From Hyphomicrobiaceae bacterium (lineage in GTDB: Bacteria; Pseudomonadota; Alphaproteobacteria; Rhizobiales; Ancalomicrobiaceae), in contig JAEULV010000032.1 in NCBI GenBank assembly GCA_016793065.1, forward strand, positions 1 to 64,000: 64,000 nt of DNA, written 5' to 3'. Of this stretch, positions 1-11,648 are shown one piece after another. The position numbers and the translations under genes were made by a program. Each line of letters starts with the position of its first letter. The first letter of the stretch is position 1. Under the pieces are notes generated by a model, which was not told the DNA's origin, did no database searches, and saw nothing but the letters and a program-made list of their open reading frames with translations.

Positions 1-2
1 TG

Positions 3-497
3 CTGATCCCGCTCGCCGAGGCCATGGCGGTGGCGGCGAGCAAGGTCGGCGTCTGCTCGGTCTGCGGCAATGTCGACACCATCGACCCCTGCACCGTCTG
101 CCGCGACGAGCGCCGCGACCGTGGCGTCGTCGTCGTCGTCGAGGACGTCTCCGACCTCTGGGCGCTCGAACGCGCCGGCGCCATCGACGGCCGCTACCAC
201 GTGCTCGGCGGCGTCCTCAGCCCGCTCGACGGCATCGGCCCGTCCGATCTCTCGATCGTCCCGCTGCTCGCCCGCGCCCGCGAGGGCGACATTCGCGAGG
301 TGATCCTGGCCGTCAACGCCACTGTCGAGGGCCAGACGACGGCGCTCTACATCACCGAGCAACTGGCCCACCTGCGCGACGAGGGCATCGACATCAAGGT
401 CTCCCGCCTCGCCCATGGCGTGCCGGTCGGCGGCGAACTCGAATACCTCGACGAGGGCACCCTCACCGCGGCGATGAAAGCCCGCACGCCGTTCTGA
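3..497 (+). CDS. recR: Recombination mediator RecR, 5' end cut off by the window
   Basis: RecR works with RecF and RecO to load RecA onto gapped DNA during recombinational repair. The visible part is the C-terminal 164 residues. A four-cysteine zinc finger (CSVC, then CTVC ten residues on) comes first. A Toprim domain follows, with the acidic [10 protein letters not shown] segment and a glycine-rich [13 protein letters not shown] stretch. Full-length family members are about 200 residues, so roughly 40 N-terminal residues lie before the window. The frame is open from base 3; the internal ATG at 24 is not the start. In many bacteria recR follows dnaX and a YbaB protein, which would lie to the left. 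A hairpin at 682-711 may end the transcript. Confidence 0.95.
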   Translation: MIPLAEAMAVAASKVGVCSVCGNVDTIDPCTVCRDERRDRGVVVVVEDVSDLWALERAGAIDGRYHVLGGVLSPLDGIGPSDLSIVPLLARAREGDIREVILAVNATVEGQTTALYITEQLAHLRDEGIDIKVSRLAHGVPVGGELEYLDEGTLTAAMKARTPF

Positions 498-787
498 TTC
501 GTGTCGATGCCGACGAGGCACGACGGGGTTCGCCATCTGGCCGCGGGGAGATTGGCACGCCGCCGTGCCGGCATCTGGGCGTGGGGGATTGGCCGGGGCG
601 CGACCGATCTGCTTTCGAAAATGGTGAAATGGTTGCGGGAAACACGCCCACTGTTGTCGCGGCCCACTCGTGACGAACGTCGTGCAAGGGCCCTCGTTGG
701 GCCCTCGGCACTGTCAGCGCAGTCGAGCTGGCCTTATCGCGGTCCAGCCGCAACCGACCGGTTCCGGCCTGAAGGCTTGCCCCGGGT

Positions 788-851
788 ATTTCCCCAACCT
801 CGTCACTCCGGCCCCCGAGCCGTAGCCCAATCCACGTTGGTGCGAGGCGCC
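788..851 (+). repeat. 64-bp direct repeat, copy 1
   Basis: This stretch begins ATTTCCCCAACCTCGTCACT and recurs at 1119-1182 in the same orientation, 331 bp away, with three mismatches that I can count. Neither copy lies in a gene. Confidence 0.85.
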
Positions 852-1118
852 CGCGAGCACTGGAGGGCAGGGGGCAACGATGGTGGAGAATTTACACGCC
901 GAAGAATTGGCACGCAGGGATTTCACGGAGTCGCGTCCGGCACTGTCTGACATTCGACATCCCCCGCGTAAACGGCATCGCGGCGGGGATCATCAATCCG
1001 GACCAGCAAATCCGGAAGGCCCGGCCCCTCGGTCAATGCCTGCGGCCACCGTCATCCGCCAATCTCCGCTTTCGCCTTTACCCCCCCCCCCGGCTCCAGC
1101 CGATGGGCAAGCCCCAGG

Positions 1119-1182
1119 ATTTCCCCAACCTCGTCACTCCGGCCTCCGAGCCGGAGCCCAATCCACGTTGGTGCGAGGCACC
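1119..1182 (+). repeat. 64-bp direct repeat, copy 2
   Basis: Second copy of the repeat at 788-851; the differences are at 1145, 1153 and 1180. The two copies are embedded in otherwise unrelated sequence, which suggests a short dispersed intergenic element rather than a simple tandem expansion. Confidence 0.85.
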
Positions 1183-1437
1183 AATGCGCGCTCTCCTCCC
1201 CGCCGCATACGCGCCGGCAAAAAAAGCCGCAAGTCCCCGGGGATTGAGCCGCCGCGCACTTGCCCTCGGTGCGGGGGCGCGACGGCGCTGCGCGATCCGC
1301 CCGACATGACGTCCCGCTTAATTTTCAATCGCCTCTCAAGACTCCATGTACCTGGTCTTGCCGGGCATGGTTGCAAGCCCGCGCGCTAGTCTGCGCGCGG
1401 CAACGGCAACGCCGCGCCGGATGCGGCAACAGGCGGA

Positions 1438-1557
1438 ACTGATGCCCCGCCCAATCCGCTTGCCCGGAACTCGCGACTATCAGCCCGGCCCTCAGCGACT
1501 GATGCCCCGCCCAATCCGCTTGCCCGGAACTCGCGACTATCAGCCCGGCCCTCAGCG
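1438..1557 (+). repeat. Perfect 60-bp tandem duplication at the 3' end of trpS
   Basis: Two identical 60-bp units (1438-1497 and 1498-1557) follow each other without a gap. The second unit contains the last sense codon and the TGA stop of trpS (complement of 1552-1557), so the duplication copied the end of the gene into the region downstream. Perfect identity implies a recent event or strong constraint. Confidence 0.9.
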
Positions 1558-2586
1558 CAGGAAGCCGACGATGTCCTTGACGTCGTCCATGATCGGCGCC
1601 GCGATCGCCTGGGCGCGTTCTCCGCCCTCCTTCAGCACCGTATCGATATAGGCGGCATCGGCGACCAGCCGCTGCATTTCGCCGGTGATCGGCGACAGCT
1701 TCGCCACCGCCAGATCGGTCAATGCCCGCTTGAAGGCGGAAAACTGCTGGCCGCCATACTCGGCAAGCACGTCGGCCTTGCCGACGCCGGACAGCGCCGC
1801 ATGGATCCCGATCAGATTGTCGGCCTCCGGTCGCCCGGCGAGACCGGCGGCCTCGCTCGGCAGCGGTTCCGGGTCGGTCTTGGCCTTGCGCAGCTTGTTG
1901 GCGATGCTGTCGGCATCGTCGGTCAGATTGATGCGCGACAGGTCGGAGGCGTCCGACTTCGACATCTTCTTGGTGCCGTCGCGCAGCGACATCACCCGCG
2001 TCGCCGGTCCCTGGATCATCGGCTCCGGTTGCGGGAAGAACCCCCCGCTGAAGCCGAGTTCGGCAATGCGCTCGGCATAGTCGTTGTTGAACTTCGCCGC
2101 GATGTCGCGTGCCAGCTCGAGATGCTGCTTCTGGTCCTCGCCGACCGGCACATGCGTCGCCTTGTAGGTCAGGATATCGGCGGCCATCAGGCTCGGATAG
2201 GCGTAAAGTCCGAGCGACGCCCGCTCCTTGTCCTTGCCGGCCTTCTCCTTGAACTGCGTCATCCGGTCCATCCAGCCAAGCCGGGCAACACAGTTGAACA
2301 CCCAGGAGAGCTCCGCGTGCATCGCCACCCGGCTCTGGTTGAAGATGATCGAGCGCTTCGGATCGAGGCCGCAGGCGAGATAGGCGGCAGTGACTTCGCG
2401 GGTCGAGCGGATCAGGTCCTTCGGCTCCTGAAACACCGTGATCGCGTGCATGTCGACGATGCAATAGATGCAATCGTGCGTTTCCTGCATGCGGATCCAG
2501 TTCACCATCGCGCCGAGATAGTTGCCGAGATGAAGATTGCCGGTCGGCTGCATTCCCGAAAAGACGCGAGGGACGAAGGTGTTCAT
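1552..2586 (-). CDS. trpS: Tryptophanyl-tRNA synthetase
   Basis: Class Ic aminoacyl-tRNA synthetase that charges tRNA-Trp with tryptophan in the cytoplasm. At 344 residues it matches the usual bacterial length of about 330-355. The N-terminal Rossmann fold carries the HIGH-like signature in TGNLHLGNY near residue 18. The second ATP-binding signature KMSKS lies in [10 protein letters not shown] near residue 200. The start at 2586 ([11 protein letters not shown]) aligns with family N termini; the frame is open upstream, but those residues are low-complexity and unlike the family. It lies downstream of murJ on the same strand, an order common in Rhizobiales, separated by about 370 bp. The final codon and stop lie inside a perfect 60-bp tandem duplication. 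Confidence 0.95.
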   Translation of the reverse strand: MNTFVPRVFSGMQPTGNLHLGNYLGAMVNWIRMQETHDCIYCIVDMHAITVFQEPKDLIRSTREVTAAYLACGLDPKRSIIFNQSRVAMHAELSWVFNCVARLGWMDRMTQFKEKAGKDKERASLGLYAYPSLMAADILTYKATHVPVGEDQKQHLELARDIAAKFNNDYAERIAELGFSGGFFPQPEPMIQGPATRVMSLRDGTKKMSKSDASDLSRINLTDDADSIANKLRKAKTDPEPLPSEAAGLAGRPEADNLIGIHAALSGVGKADVLAEYGGQQFSAFKRALTDLAVAKLSPITGEMQRLVADAAYIDTVLKEGGERAQAIAAPIMDDVKDIVGFLR

Positions 2587-2952
2587 GGGTGAACTCGTGG
2601 CGTTGCTGCGATGAGGTTGCGGCGTTATGCGGCAGCCCGACGCCCCACGCAAGCGCAATCCGCCACACGCCAGGCCCGGCACACACCGTCGCCGTGTTGG
2701 GAGCAATGTGCTTTTGCCCGTTCAGTCCGCACCAGCTCATTGGTCCGCCGGGAGGATTGGGCGGATCCCGGAACGGCGGGTGACCGGGCGCGCAACTCCG
2801 GCACGCTAGGCAGCAGCGCGGGATCAGCGCGGGATTTTGGCCACAGGCTGTTGGACCATGGCGGCCGATACTGCGGCATCGGCACGATCGCCTTTGTCGG
2901 GAACGCACGACAAACCCGGCAATCCCGCCGGCTCGGTTCGTTGCGGCCGACT
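2587..2952. other. Spacer between murJ and trpS, no gene seen
   Basis: This 366-bp stretch separates two minus-strand genes. Both strands contain open frames, but none resembles a protein or has a convincing ribosome binding site. It presumably holds the trpS promoter; I cannot place it. Confidence 0.5.
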
Positions 2953-4554
2953 CTAGGCCTCGATCGGACCCGATGGGCCGACGTCGGTGCGCCGACGAAG
3001 CTGTTGCCGCATCTGCCGCAGGTCGATGCCGCCGGTCAGTTGGCAGAACAGGAAATAGGCGATGAGACCGCTGCCGCAGATCAGCGCGAGCGCGCCGAAC
3101 CTCGTCAATGTTGAATTGCCCACCGTCAGGTACGGAAGCGCCAGCAGCGACAATCCATGCACCAGTGCCCCCATCGCCAGCGCCGCGGCGACAATGCGCG
3201 GCAGCCGGCGCTTGAGCGACGCGTCGCCACGCCATCCGCCGCTGCCCGTCAGTCGCCGGTAGGATAGGGCCACCGTCAGCCATCCCCCGAGCGAAGTCGA
3301 CACGGCAATGCCGACATGGACGCTCGCCGGCGCGAACCACCAGGTCAGCGCGCTGCCGATGATGTTCACCGCCATCGCCGCCAAGCCATAGAGCATCGGC
3401 GTGCGTGTATCCTCGCGCGCGAAGAAACCGGCGCCGAAGACCTTCGCCATCACGAAGGCTGGCAGCCCGGCGCCGAAACAGGCGAGCGCCAGTGCCGTTT
3501 GCGCCGTGTCCTGCGGCCGGAATGCCCCCCGCTCGAACAGCACCGAGACGATCGGCTGCGCCAAGAGCATCAACGCCGCCGCCGCCGGCAATGTCAGCAC
3601 CATTGCGAATTCCAGCGCCCGGTTCTGCTGGTGCAGCGCCTGATCGTTCTGCCCCGCCCGGATCTGCCGCGCGACCTCCGGCAACAGCACCACGCCGACG
3701 GCTACGCCGACCACCCCCAATGGCAGCTGATAGATGCGGTCGGCGAAATACAGGTAGGAATTCGCTCCCGCAAGCGTCGAGGCAATCATCGTGCCGATGA
3801 CGATATTGATCTGCGTCGCGCCGGCCGCGATCGCCCCGGGTACGCCGAGACGGATCAACCGCGCCATATCCCCCGTCCAGCGCGGCCGCCCTGGACGAAA
3901 CGCCCCGGGTGACCGGGCGCAAGCCCGCGCGACCATGGCAAGCTGCGCCAGCCCGGCGGCGCTGATCGACCAGCAAAGCACCAGTGCCGCGGTCCGCGTC
4001 TGTGCCAAGCCCGCCATCATCACGCCGCCCAGCGCCGCGACGCTGATCACATTCAGGACCACCGGGGCGAAAGCGGCGACGAAGAACCGTCGATGCGCAT
4101 TGAGGATGCCGGAAAGCAGCGCGGTCAGCGACACGGCGGTGAGATAGGGAAAGCAGATGATCGACAATTCGACCGTCAGATCGAACTTCTCCGCCTCGTC
4201 GCCATATCCCGGCGCCAGCACGCTGACCAGGACCGGCGCGAACAGCATCGCCACGGCGCTGAACGCCAGCAATATCGCCAGGAGTCCGGAAAACACCTGA
4301 CCGGCGAATTGGCCGGCACCGGCTGCGCCTTCGCTCTCCAGCTTCCGCGCGTAAAGCGGAACGAAGGCCGAGTTGAACGCTCCCTCGGCGAACAGTCGTC
4401 GGAACAGGTTGGGCAAGCGGAACGCCACGACAAACGCGTCGGCAAGCGGCCCGGCGCCGAGGCTGGCGGCCACCAGCGTATCCCGGGCAAATCCCAGGAT
4501 CCTCGACGCCATTGTCGCCGATCCGACCGAAATGAAGTTGCGTACCAATGCCAT
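2953..4554 (-). CDS. murJ: Lipid II flippase MurJ (MviN family)
   Basis: MurJ moves lipid II across the inner membrane for peptidoglycan synthesis. The 533-residue product has the family length (about 510-530) and a run of roughly fourteen hydrophobic segments. The N terminus has the typical MALVRNFISVGSATMASRILG and the strongly conserved RLPNLFRRLFAEGAFNSAFVP region, whose arginines line the central cavity. The start at 4554 gives the family N terminus; the upstream in-frame ATG at 4620 would add 22 atypical residues. In related genomes glnD often lies upstream of murJ; here mbfA is divergent instead. Confidence 0.95.
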   Translation of the reverse strand: MALVRNFISVGSATMASRILGFARDTLVAASLGAGPLADAFVVAFRLPNLFRRLFAEGAFNSAFVPLYARKLESEGAAGAGQFAGQVFSGLLAILLAFSAVAMLFAPVLVSVLAPGYGDEAEKFDLTVELSIICFPYLTAVSLTALLSGILNAHRRFFVAAFAPVVLNVISVAALGGVMMAGLAQTRTAALVLCWSISAAGLAQLAMVARACARSPGAFRPGRPRWTGDMARLIRLGVPGAIAAGATQINIVIGTMIASTLAGANSYLYFADRIYQLPLGVVGVAVGVVLLPEVARQIRAGQNDQALHQQNRALEFAMVLTLPAAAALMLLAQPIVSVLFERGAFRPQDTAQTALALACFGAGLPAFVMAKVFGAGFFAREDTRTPMLYGLAAMAVNIIGSALTWWFAPASVHVGIAVSTSLGGWLTVALSYRRLTGSGGWRGDASLKRRLPRIVAAALAMGALVHGLSLLALPYLTVGNSTLTRFGALALICGSGLIAYFLFCQLTGGIDLRQMRQQLRRRTDVGPSGPIEA

Positions 4555-4738
4555 CGGACGTTTCCCGCGCACCCGACCGCGCTGATCGTGGGGCAATCGT
4601 TTCAGCCCTGCCCATATCATGCCGACGCCGGGCTTTCATACGCCTGTCGAGGCTTGCGATATGATGGCGCGTGCATCCCGGCAGGAACGACGATAGAATT
4701 GTCTCCTGTCCGCGCGTGTCGCCCGTTGCGAGGTTTTG

Positions 4739-5719
4739 ATGTCCCTTTGGCCCGGCTCCATGATTCGCCGTTTTGACGATCTCAGTGATCAGGAGATCCT
4801 GGCACTCGCGATTTCCTCCGAGGAAGACGACAGCCGGATCTATCGCGCCTATGCCGATCATCTGCGCCAGTCCTACCCGGCCTCGGCCGAGGTCTTCGTC
4901 GGCATGGCCGAGGAGGAAATGGAGCATCGAAACCGGTTGATCGAAACCCATCGCGCCCGCTTCGGCGAATCGATTCCGCTGATCAGGCGCGATCACGTCA
5001 AGGAATTCTACGATCGCCGCCCGACCTGGCTGGTGAAGAACCTCGACCTTGATACGATTCGCCGCGAAGCCATCGCCATGGAGGCGCAGGCGCGCCGGTT
5101 CTATGTCCTGGCGGCGCAACGCACCAAGGACGCCGGCACCCGTCGTCTGCTCGGCGAACTCGCCGACGCCGAGGGCAATCACATCTCGCTCGCCCACCGC
5201 CTCAGCCAGACTCATCTGACCGCGTCGGCCCGCGACGAGGAGACCGAAACCCGTCGTCGCGAATTCCTGCTGCAATACATCCAGCCGGGCCTTGTCGGCC
5301 TGATGGACGGATCGGTATCGACGCTGGCGCCGCTGTTCGCCGCCGCATTCGCCACCCAAGACACATGGGCCACTTTCCTGATCGGCGTCGCCGCATCGGT
5401 CGGCGCCGGCATCTCCATGGGCTTCGCCGAGGCGCTGTCCGACGACGGCAAGCTCACCGGCCGCGGCTCGCCGACCACGCGCGGCATCGTCTCCGGCGTG
5501 ATGACCATGCTCGGCGGGCTCGGCCATGCCGTGCCCTATCTGATCGGCGACTTCTGGCTGGCGACCTATCTTGCCTTTATAGTTGTAGGGATCGAGCTTG
5601 CCATCATTTCCTGGATCCGTGCCCGATACATGGATACACCCTTGTTCAAGGCGGCGTTTCAGGTCGTGGTCGGTGGCGTTCTGGTCTTTCTTTCCGGCAT
5701 CCTGATCGGAAGCGGGTAA
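4739..5719 (+). CDS. mbfA: MbfA: ferritin-like domain fused to a VIT1/CCC1-type membrane iron exporter
   Basis: MbfA exports iron and protects against iron and peroxide stress in Bradyrhizobium and Agrobacterium. The N-terminal half (about residues 10-160) is an erythrin/ferritin-like helical bundle with ExxH-type metal ligands, visible in EEEMEHRN and EGNHISLAH. The C-terminal half (about 175-325) is a VIT1-like membrane domain with about five hydrophobic segments and the LMDGSVSTLAPLFAA signature. The start chosen is the ATG at 4739 because GAGG lies at 4730-4733; a TTG at 4736 and an ATG at 4760 are alternatives. In known cases Irr represses mbfA when iron is low; I looked for an ICE box upstream and saw none I would assert. 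It is divergent from murJ. Confidence 0.9.
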   Translation: MSLWPGSMIRRFDDLSDQEILALAISSEEDDSRIYRAYADHLRQSYPASAEVFVGMAEEEMEHRNRLIETHRARFGESIPLIRRDHVKEFYDRRPTWLVKNLDLDTIRREAIAMEAQARRFYVLAAQRTKDAGTRRLLGELADAEGNHISLAHRLSQTHLTASARDEETETRRREFLLQYIQPGLVGLMDGSVSTLAPLFAAAFATQDTWATFLIGVAASVGAGISMGFAEALSDDGKLTGRGSPTTRGIVSGVMTMLGGLGHAVPYLIGDFWLATYLAFIVVGIELAIISWIRARYMDTPLFKAAFQVVVGGVLVFLSGILIGSG

Positions 5720-5728
5720 GTTGGCGTC

Positions 5729-6757
5729 ATGAGCACACCTCGCGATCAGGTCCGACGCGATCTCGCTCGGTCCATCGTCGGCGCCTTTGCCCGACTTGGC
5801 CTCGCCCCGCGGAAACGGTGCAGCGCGGCAGTCTTGCTTTGCCTCGTCGTCGCCTGTCTGCCCATCGCGGCCCGGGCTGCCGACGCCGCGTCCGCCGCGC
5901 CGACACATCTGCTGCTGGTGGCGCCCCGGGTCGACGCCGATCGGGCACAACAGATCCGCGCCGGCTGCGAGCGGATCGGGCAGGCGGAGCCTGTCGAGTG
6001 CCGTCTGATCGAGACCGCGGAGCTTGCGACCGATCGCTGGCTGACGCAGGTCTCGACGCCCCCGTACAACGTGATCATCGCCATGCTCGATCCGGCTGGT
6101 TTCTCCACTGGGCTGGTAAGGCAGATCGAAAGCCGGTCGATCCCGGTCATTGCCGTCGATGTTGCCCTCGAGTTCCCGCGCCCGGTCGCATTCATCGGCG
6201 TCAACAACCGCGATCTCGGTCGCAAGATCGCCGAGGCGCTGCATCGTTTCCGCCCGGAAGGCGGGACCTATTCGGTGGTCACCGACAGCCTTGATCAACC
6301 GATCTCGCAAGAGCGCCTGAGCGGCCTGGTCGACGGTCTTCGCGGCAACTGGACGCCAGGGCGTCAGCCGGTGGTCGAAACCGCCGGCGATGCCGATCGC
6401 GCCGCCGATCGCGTTGCCGAACTGCTGCGGCAGGCGGGGTCCGGCTCGCCGGTATCGGCGATCGTCTCGCTTGGCGTCTGGCCGATGCTGTCCTTGACGC
6501 GCTGGCCGGAATTGGTCGCCGCCAACCGCCTCCGCATCGAGCGGCGCGAAACACTGCTGATCTTCGCCGATGCCTTGCCGGCGCAGGTCGCGCAATTGCG
6601 CGACGGGCAGGTTCACGCCCTCGTATCGGTCGACGCGGCCAATCTCGGTCTCGCCGCCGCGCGCCTGGCACGCAGGCTGACGGTCCGCGACCCCGTCCCG
6701 CGCATCACTTATGTTCAGATCGACATTCTGACCCGCGACAAGGTAAAGCTGAAGTGA
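5729..6757 (+). CDS. Periplasmic sugar-binding-like protein (LacI/RbsB fold), orphan
   Basis: A 342-residue exported protein that looks like a type I periplasmic binding protein. An N-terminal hydrophobic stretch around residues 33-50 ends in AARAADA, a plausible signal peptidase site. The rest has the alternating beta/alpha pattern of the Peripla_BP_4 group: VIIAMLDPAG, IPVIAVDVALE, FIGVNNRDLGRKIAE and VSAIVSLGVW. No permease or ATPase gene is nearby, so it may serve a receptor or sensor rather than a transporter. It begins 9 bp after mbfA and is probably co-transcribed with it. The ligand cannot be deduced. Confidence 0.7.
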   Translation: MSTPRDQVRRDLARSIVGAFARLGLAPRKRCSAAVLLCLVVACLPIAARAADAASAAPTHLLLVAPRVDADRAQQIRAGCERIGQAEPVECRLIETAELATDRWLTQVSTPPYNVIIAMLDPAGFSTGLVRQIESRSIPVIAVDVALEFPRPVAFIGVNNRDLGRKIAEALHRFRPEGGTYSVVTDSLDQPISQERLSGLVDGLRGNWTPGRQPVVETAGDADRAADRVAELLRQAGSGSPVSAIVSLGVWPMLSLTRWPELVAANRLRIERRETLLIFADALPAQVAQLRDGQVHALVSVDAANLGLAAARLARRLTVRDPVPRITYVQIDILTRDKVKLK

Positions 6758-7003
6758 GGGCACTGTCACGTCGTTCGCCACATCGAGCCGACACCCTCGA
6801 ACCAGTCTCGCCAGGGGCGACGGCGAGGTCCGCCTTGCTCTGAGGCAATCGAGAAATCGGCGGCCGGCAAGGCAGACGCCCACGATCAGCCAGAGGACTG
6901 TTCCGACCAGAAGCCAGACGCGGAAGGTCGTTGGCCAATCGCATCGCCGCCACGTATCCGGGAGCCGCCTGCGGTGGTTGCCCGTGTTGATGCCGCTGGC
7001 CAT
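6758..7003 (-). other. Candidate small membrane protein ORF without a nearby stop
   Basis: On the minus strand an ATG at 7003 is preceded by a very strong Shine-Dalgarno (GGGAGGGG, 7007-7014) at ideal spacing. The reading frame gives a basic N terminus (MASGINTGNHRRRLPDTW...) and one clear membrane helix at about residues 28-48 (FRVWLLVGTVLWLIVGVCLAG). The frame has no stop in this spacer and runs on antisense through the upstream gene. It is either a real small gene whose stop was lost by frameshift or sequencing error, or a chance arrangement. The end coordinate given is only the edge of the gene-free interval. No other gene lies in the 6758-7140 spacer; 7060-7130 is AT-rich and probably holds the comM promoter. 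Confidence 0.3.
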
Positions 7004-7140
7004 TCGCCCCTCCCTGGGCAAGCGCCGCTTGCTTGAAGTTCGCGAAATGTTCCAGAAATACAATCAAACTGCAATACGTAATTGCCACAAGTTGCATAAA
7101 AACGCAGAACGTTCGATGAACTTGCAATCGGGAGGTGGCT

Positions 7141-8673
7141 ATGGTCGCTCGGGTTGCAACAGTCGCGTTTCAGGGCATAGATGCGGTTCCGGTCGACGTG
7201 CAGGTGCACATGACCGTGGGTCAGCCGGGGATCATGATCGTCGGCTTGCCCGACAAGGCTGTCGGCGAAAGTCGCGAGCGGGTCCGCGCCGCGCTCGGCG
7301 CCTCCGGCCTTGCCATGCCTGGCAAGCGGGTGACGGTTAATCTCGCGCCCGCCGATCTGCCGAAGGAAGGCAGCCATTTCGACTTGCCGATCGCGCTTGC
7401 GCTGATGATCGCCATCGGTGCCATTCCGGGCGATGCGCTTGACGGACTTCTGGCGCTTGGCGAGCTGGCGCTTGACGGCACGATCACCCCGGTCAGCGGC
7501 GTTCTGCCGGCCGCGATGGCGGCGACAGCCGTCGCGCGCGGGCTGGTTTGCCCCGCCGATTGCGGCGCCGAGGCCGCCTGGGCCAGTCCCGATCTGACCA
7601 TCGTCGCCGGGCGCAGCTTGATTCAGCTGGCCAATCATTTCAAGGGCACGCAGGTGATCGCCCGACCGCTGCCGCGGGTGCGCGAGGACGATCCCGACAC
7701 CGCCGATCTCAAGGACGTGCGCGGCCAGGAGACCGCCAAGCGGGCGCTGGAGGTTGCCGCCGCCGGCGGACACAGCATGTTGCTCGTCGGCCCGCCCGGT
7801 GCCGGCAAGTCGATGCTTGCCTCGCGCCTGCCGTCGATCCTGCCGCCATTGGCGCCGCGCGAGCTGCTGACGGTCTCGATGATTGCCTCGGTCGCCGGAC
7901 AATTGGTCGATGGCCGGCTGTCGAACCGGCGTCCCTTTCGCGCGCCGCATCATTCGGCGTCGATGGCGGCTCTGGTCGGCGGCGGTTTGCGGGCTCGCCC
8001 GGGCGAGGTGTCGCTCGCCCATCATGGCGTGCTGTTCCTTGATGAATTGCCGGAATTCACGCCGCAAGTGCTCGATGCGCTGCGCCAGCCGCTGGAAACC
8101 GGCGAGGTCGTCGTCGCCCGCGCCAATCACCACGTCCGCTATCCCGCCCGCGTCCAGTTGATCGCGGCGATGAACCCCTGCCGCTGCGGCTATGCCGGTG
8201 AGCCCGGCCACCAGTGTTCCAAGGGACGGCGCTGTGCCGCCGATTATCAGGCCCGCATCTCAGGGCCGTTGCTCGATCGCATGGACATCCGTCTCGAGGT
8301 GCCGGCGGTGACACCAGCCGACCTGACATTGCCGACCGCGCGGGAGGGGTCCGCCGAAGTCGGCCGTCGGGTCGCGCGGGCCCGCGAAATTCAGATCGCC
8401 CGGTTTGAAAAGCTCGGGCTGCCGGATGTCCGCACCAACGCCGAGATGCCGACCGGGCTGATCGACACCGCGACCGCCGCCGAGGAAAGCGCGCTGAAGC
8501 TCTTGCGCGAGGCTGCCGAACTCTACCGCCTGACGGCGCGCGGTTTCCACCGGGTCCTGAAGGTCGCCCGTACGATCGCCGACCTTGATGTCGCCGAACG
8601 GGTCGGCCGGCTCCATATCGCCGAAGCCCTGTCCTATCGCGGCGCCCACACGACGCCGGGGGGTGGAATTTGA
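7141..8673 (+). CDS. comM: YifB/ComM family Mg-chelatase-like AAA+ ATPase
   Basis: ComM-type proteins are AAA+ helicases that promote branch migration during integration of transforming DNA; in organisms not known to be competent their role is unclear. The 510-residue product has the three family parts: an N-terminal ChlI-like domain (residues about 20-140, with LPKEGSHFDLPIALALM), a central AAA+ domain with Walker A GPPGAGKSM and Walker B VLFLDELPEF, and a C-terminal Mg-chelatase domain with LTARGFHRVLKVARTIADL. A zinc-type cluster MNPCRCGY...C...C is present. The start at 7141 is fixed by GGAGG at 7131-7135; a GTG at 7135 overlaps that site and is unlikely. Confidence 0.93.
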   Translation: MVARVATVAFQGIDAVPVDVQVHMTVGQPGIMIVGLPDKAVGESRERVRAALGASGLAMPGKRVTVNLAPADLPKEGSHFDLPIALALMIAIGAIPGDALDGLLALGELALDGTITPVSGVLPAAMAATAVARGLVCPADCGAEAAWASPDLTIVAGRSLIQLANHFKGTQVIARPLPRVREDDPDTADLKDVRGQETAKRALEVAAAGGHSMLLVGPPGAGKSMLASRLPSILPPLAPRELLTVSMIASVAGQLVDGRLSNRRPFRAPHHSASMAALVGGGLRARPGEVSLAHHGVLFLDELPEFTPQVLDALRQPLETGEVVVARANHHVRYPARVQLIAAMNPCRCGYAGEPGHQCSKGRRCAADYQARISGPLLDRMDIRLEVPAVTPADLTLPTAREGSAEVGRRVARAREIQIARFEKLGLPDVRTNAEMPTGLIDTATAAEESALKLLREAAELYRLTARGFHRVLKVARTIADLDVAERVGRLHIAEALSYRGAHTTPGGGI

Positions 8674-8894
8674 CCGCCGAGCCAGGTTGCCCGCTTGACC
8701 TTGATCCCGCCGGATGGCCGGGCTTTGCGGCAGGATCCGGCGTTAACGCCGCGTTCACCAGATTTGCGTCCGGCCGCTTCGGCCGGCGGGCTGATCGGAA
8801 TGGCAAGGCCCCGGGCGAACTCGATCTTAATCGCGATGCGATACATCGGGACCAGAGCCGCGCCATTGGGATCGCGTGGCGGAATCGCTTCACG

Positions 8895-11369
<2,475 letters not shown>

Positions 11370-11648
11370 AGCGATCGCCGCGTTGCCATCGTCCGTCACG
11401 GCGAGGTTGGTCGACCGCCGTCCCGGTGTTGCTCCGCCAGCCCCGCAGCCGGATCCCGATCATCTGCCCCAGGTCTCCGCCCGGCAATCCGCTGAAATCA
11501 ACAGCGAATGCAAAAATTCCGCACTTGAGACGAAAGCATCGACAAGTTTGGCTTGAGGCGCGCAAGGGGCAGGGCTATCGTCCGCGTCCTTTCGGATCTT
11601 GAGAACGCCGGGGCGCGGTCCCGGCGATCCGGCAAATCGAGTGTCGCA

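Larger units (their letters stand above)
498..1551. other. Long spacer between recR and trpS; repeats but no credible gene
   Basis: About 1 kb without a gene I can support. The short open frames are GC-driven and have no recognisable protein. It holds an imperfect hairpin at 682-711 (7-bp core AGGGCCC/GGGCCCT with flanking GTGC/GCAC), a 64-bp direct repeat in two copies (788-851 and 1119-1182), an 11-base C run at 1081-1091, and a perfect 60-bp tandem duplication abutting the end of trpS. It looks like a decayed or repeat-prone convergent intergenic region. Confidence 0.6.

Noticed and set aside
1081-1091. Run of 11 C residues as a phase-variable tract
   Set aside because: It is not within or directly before any gene I can support, so no switching role is evident.
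1325-7063. A 1912-codon open frame on the minus strand
   Set aside because: It runs antisense through mbfA and the periplasmic protein and out of frame through murJ and trpS. It is an effect of high GC at third codon positions; only the short N-terminal part at 7003 was kept as a candidate.
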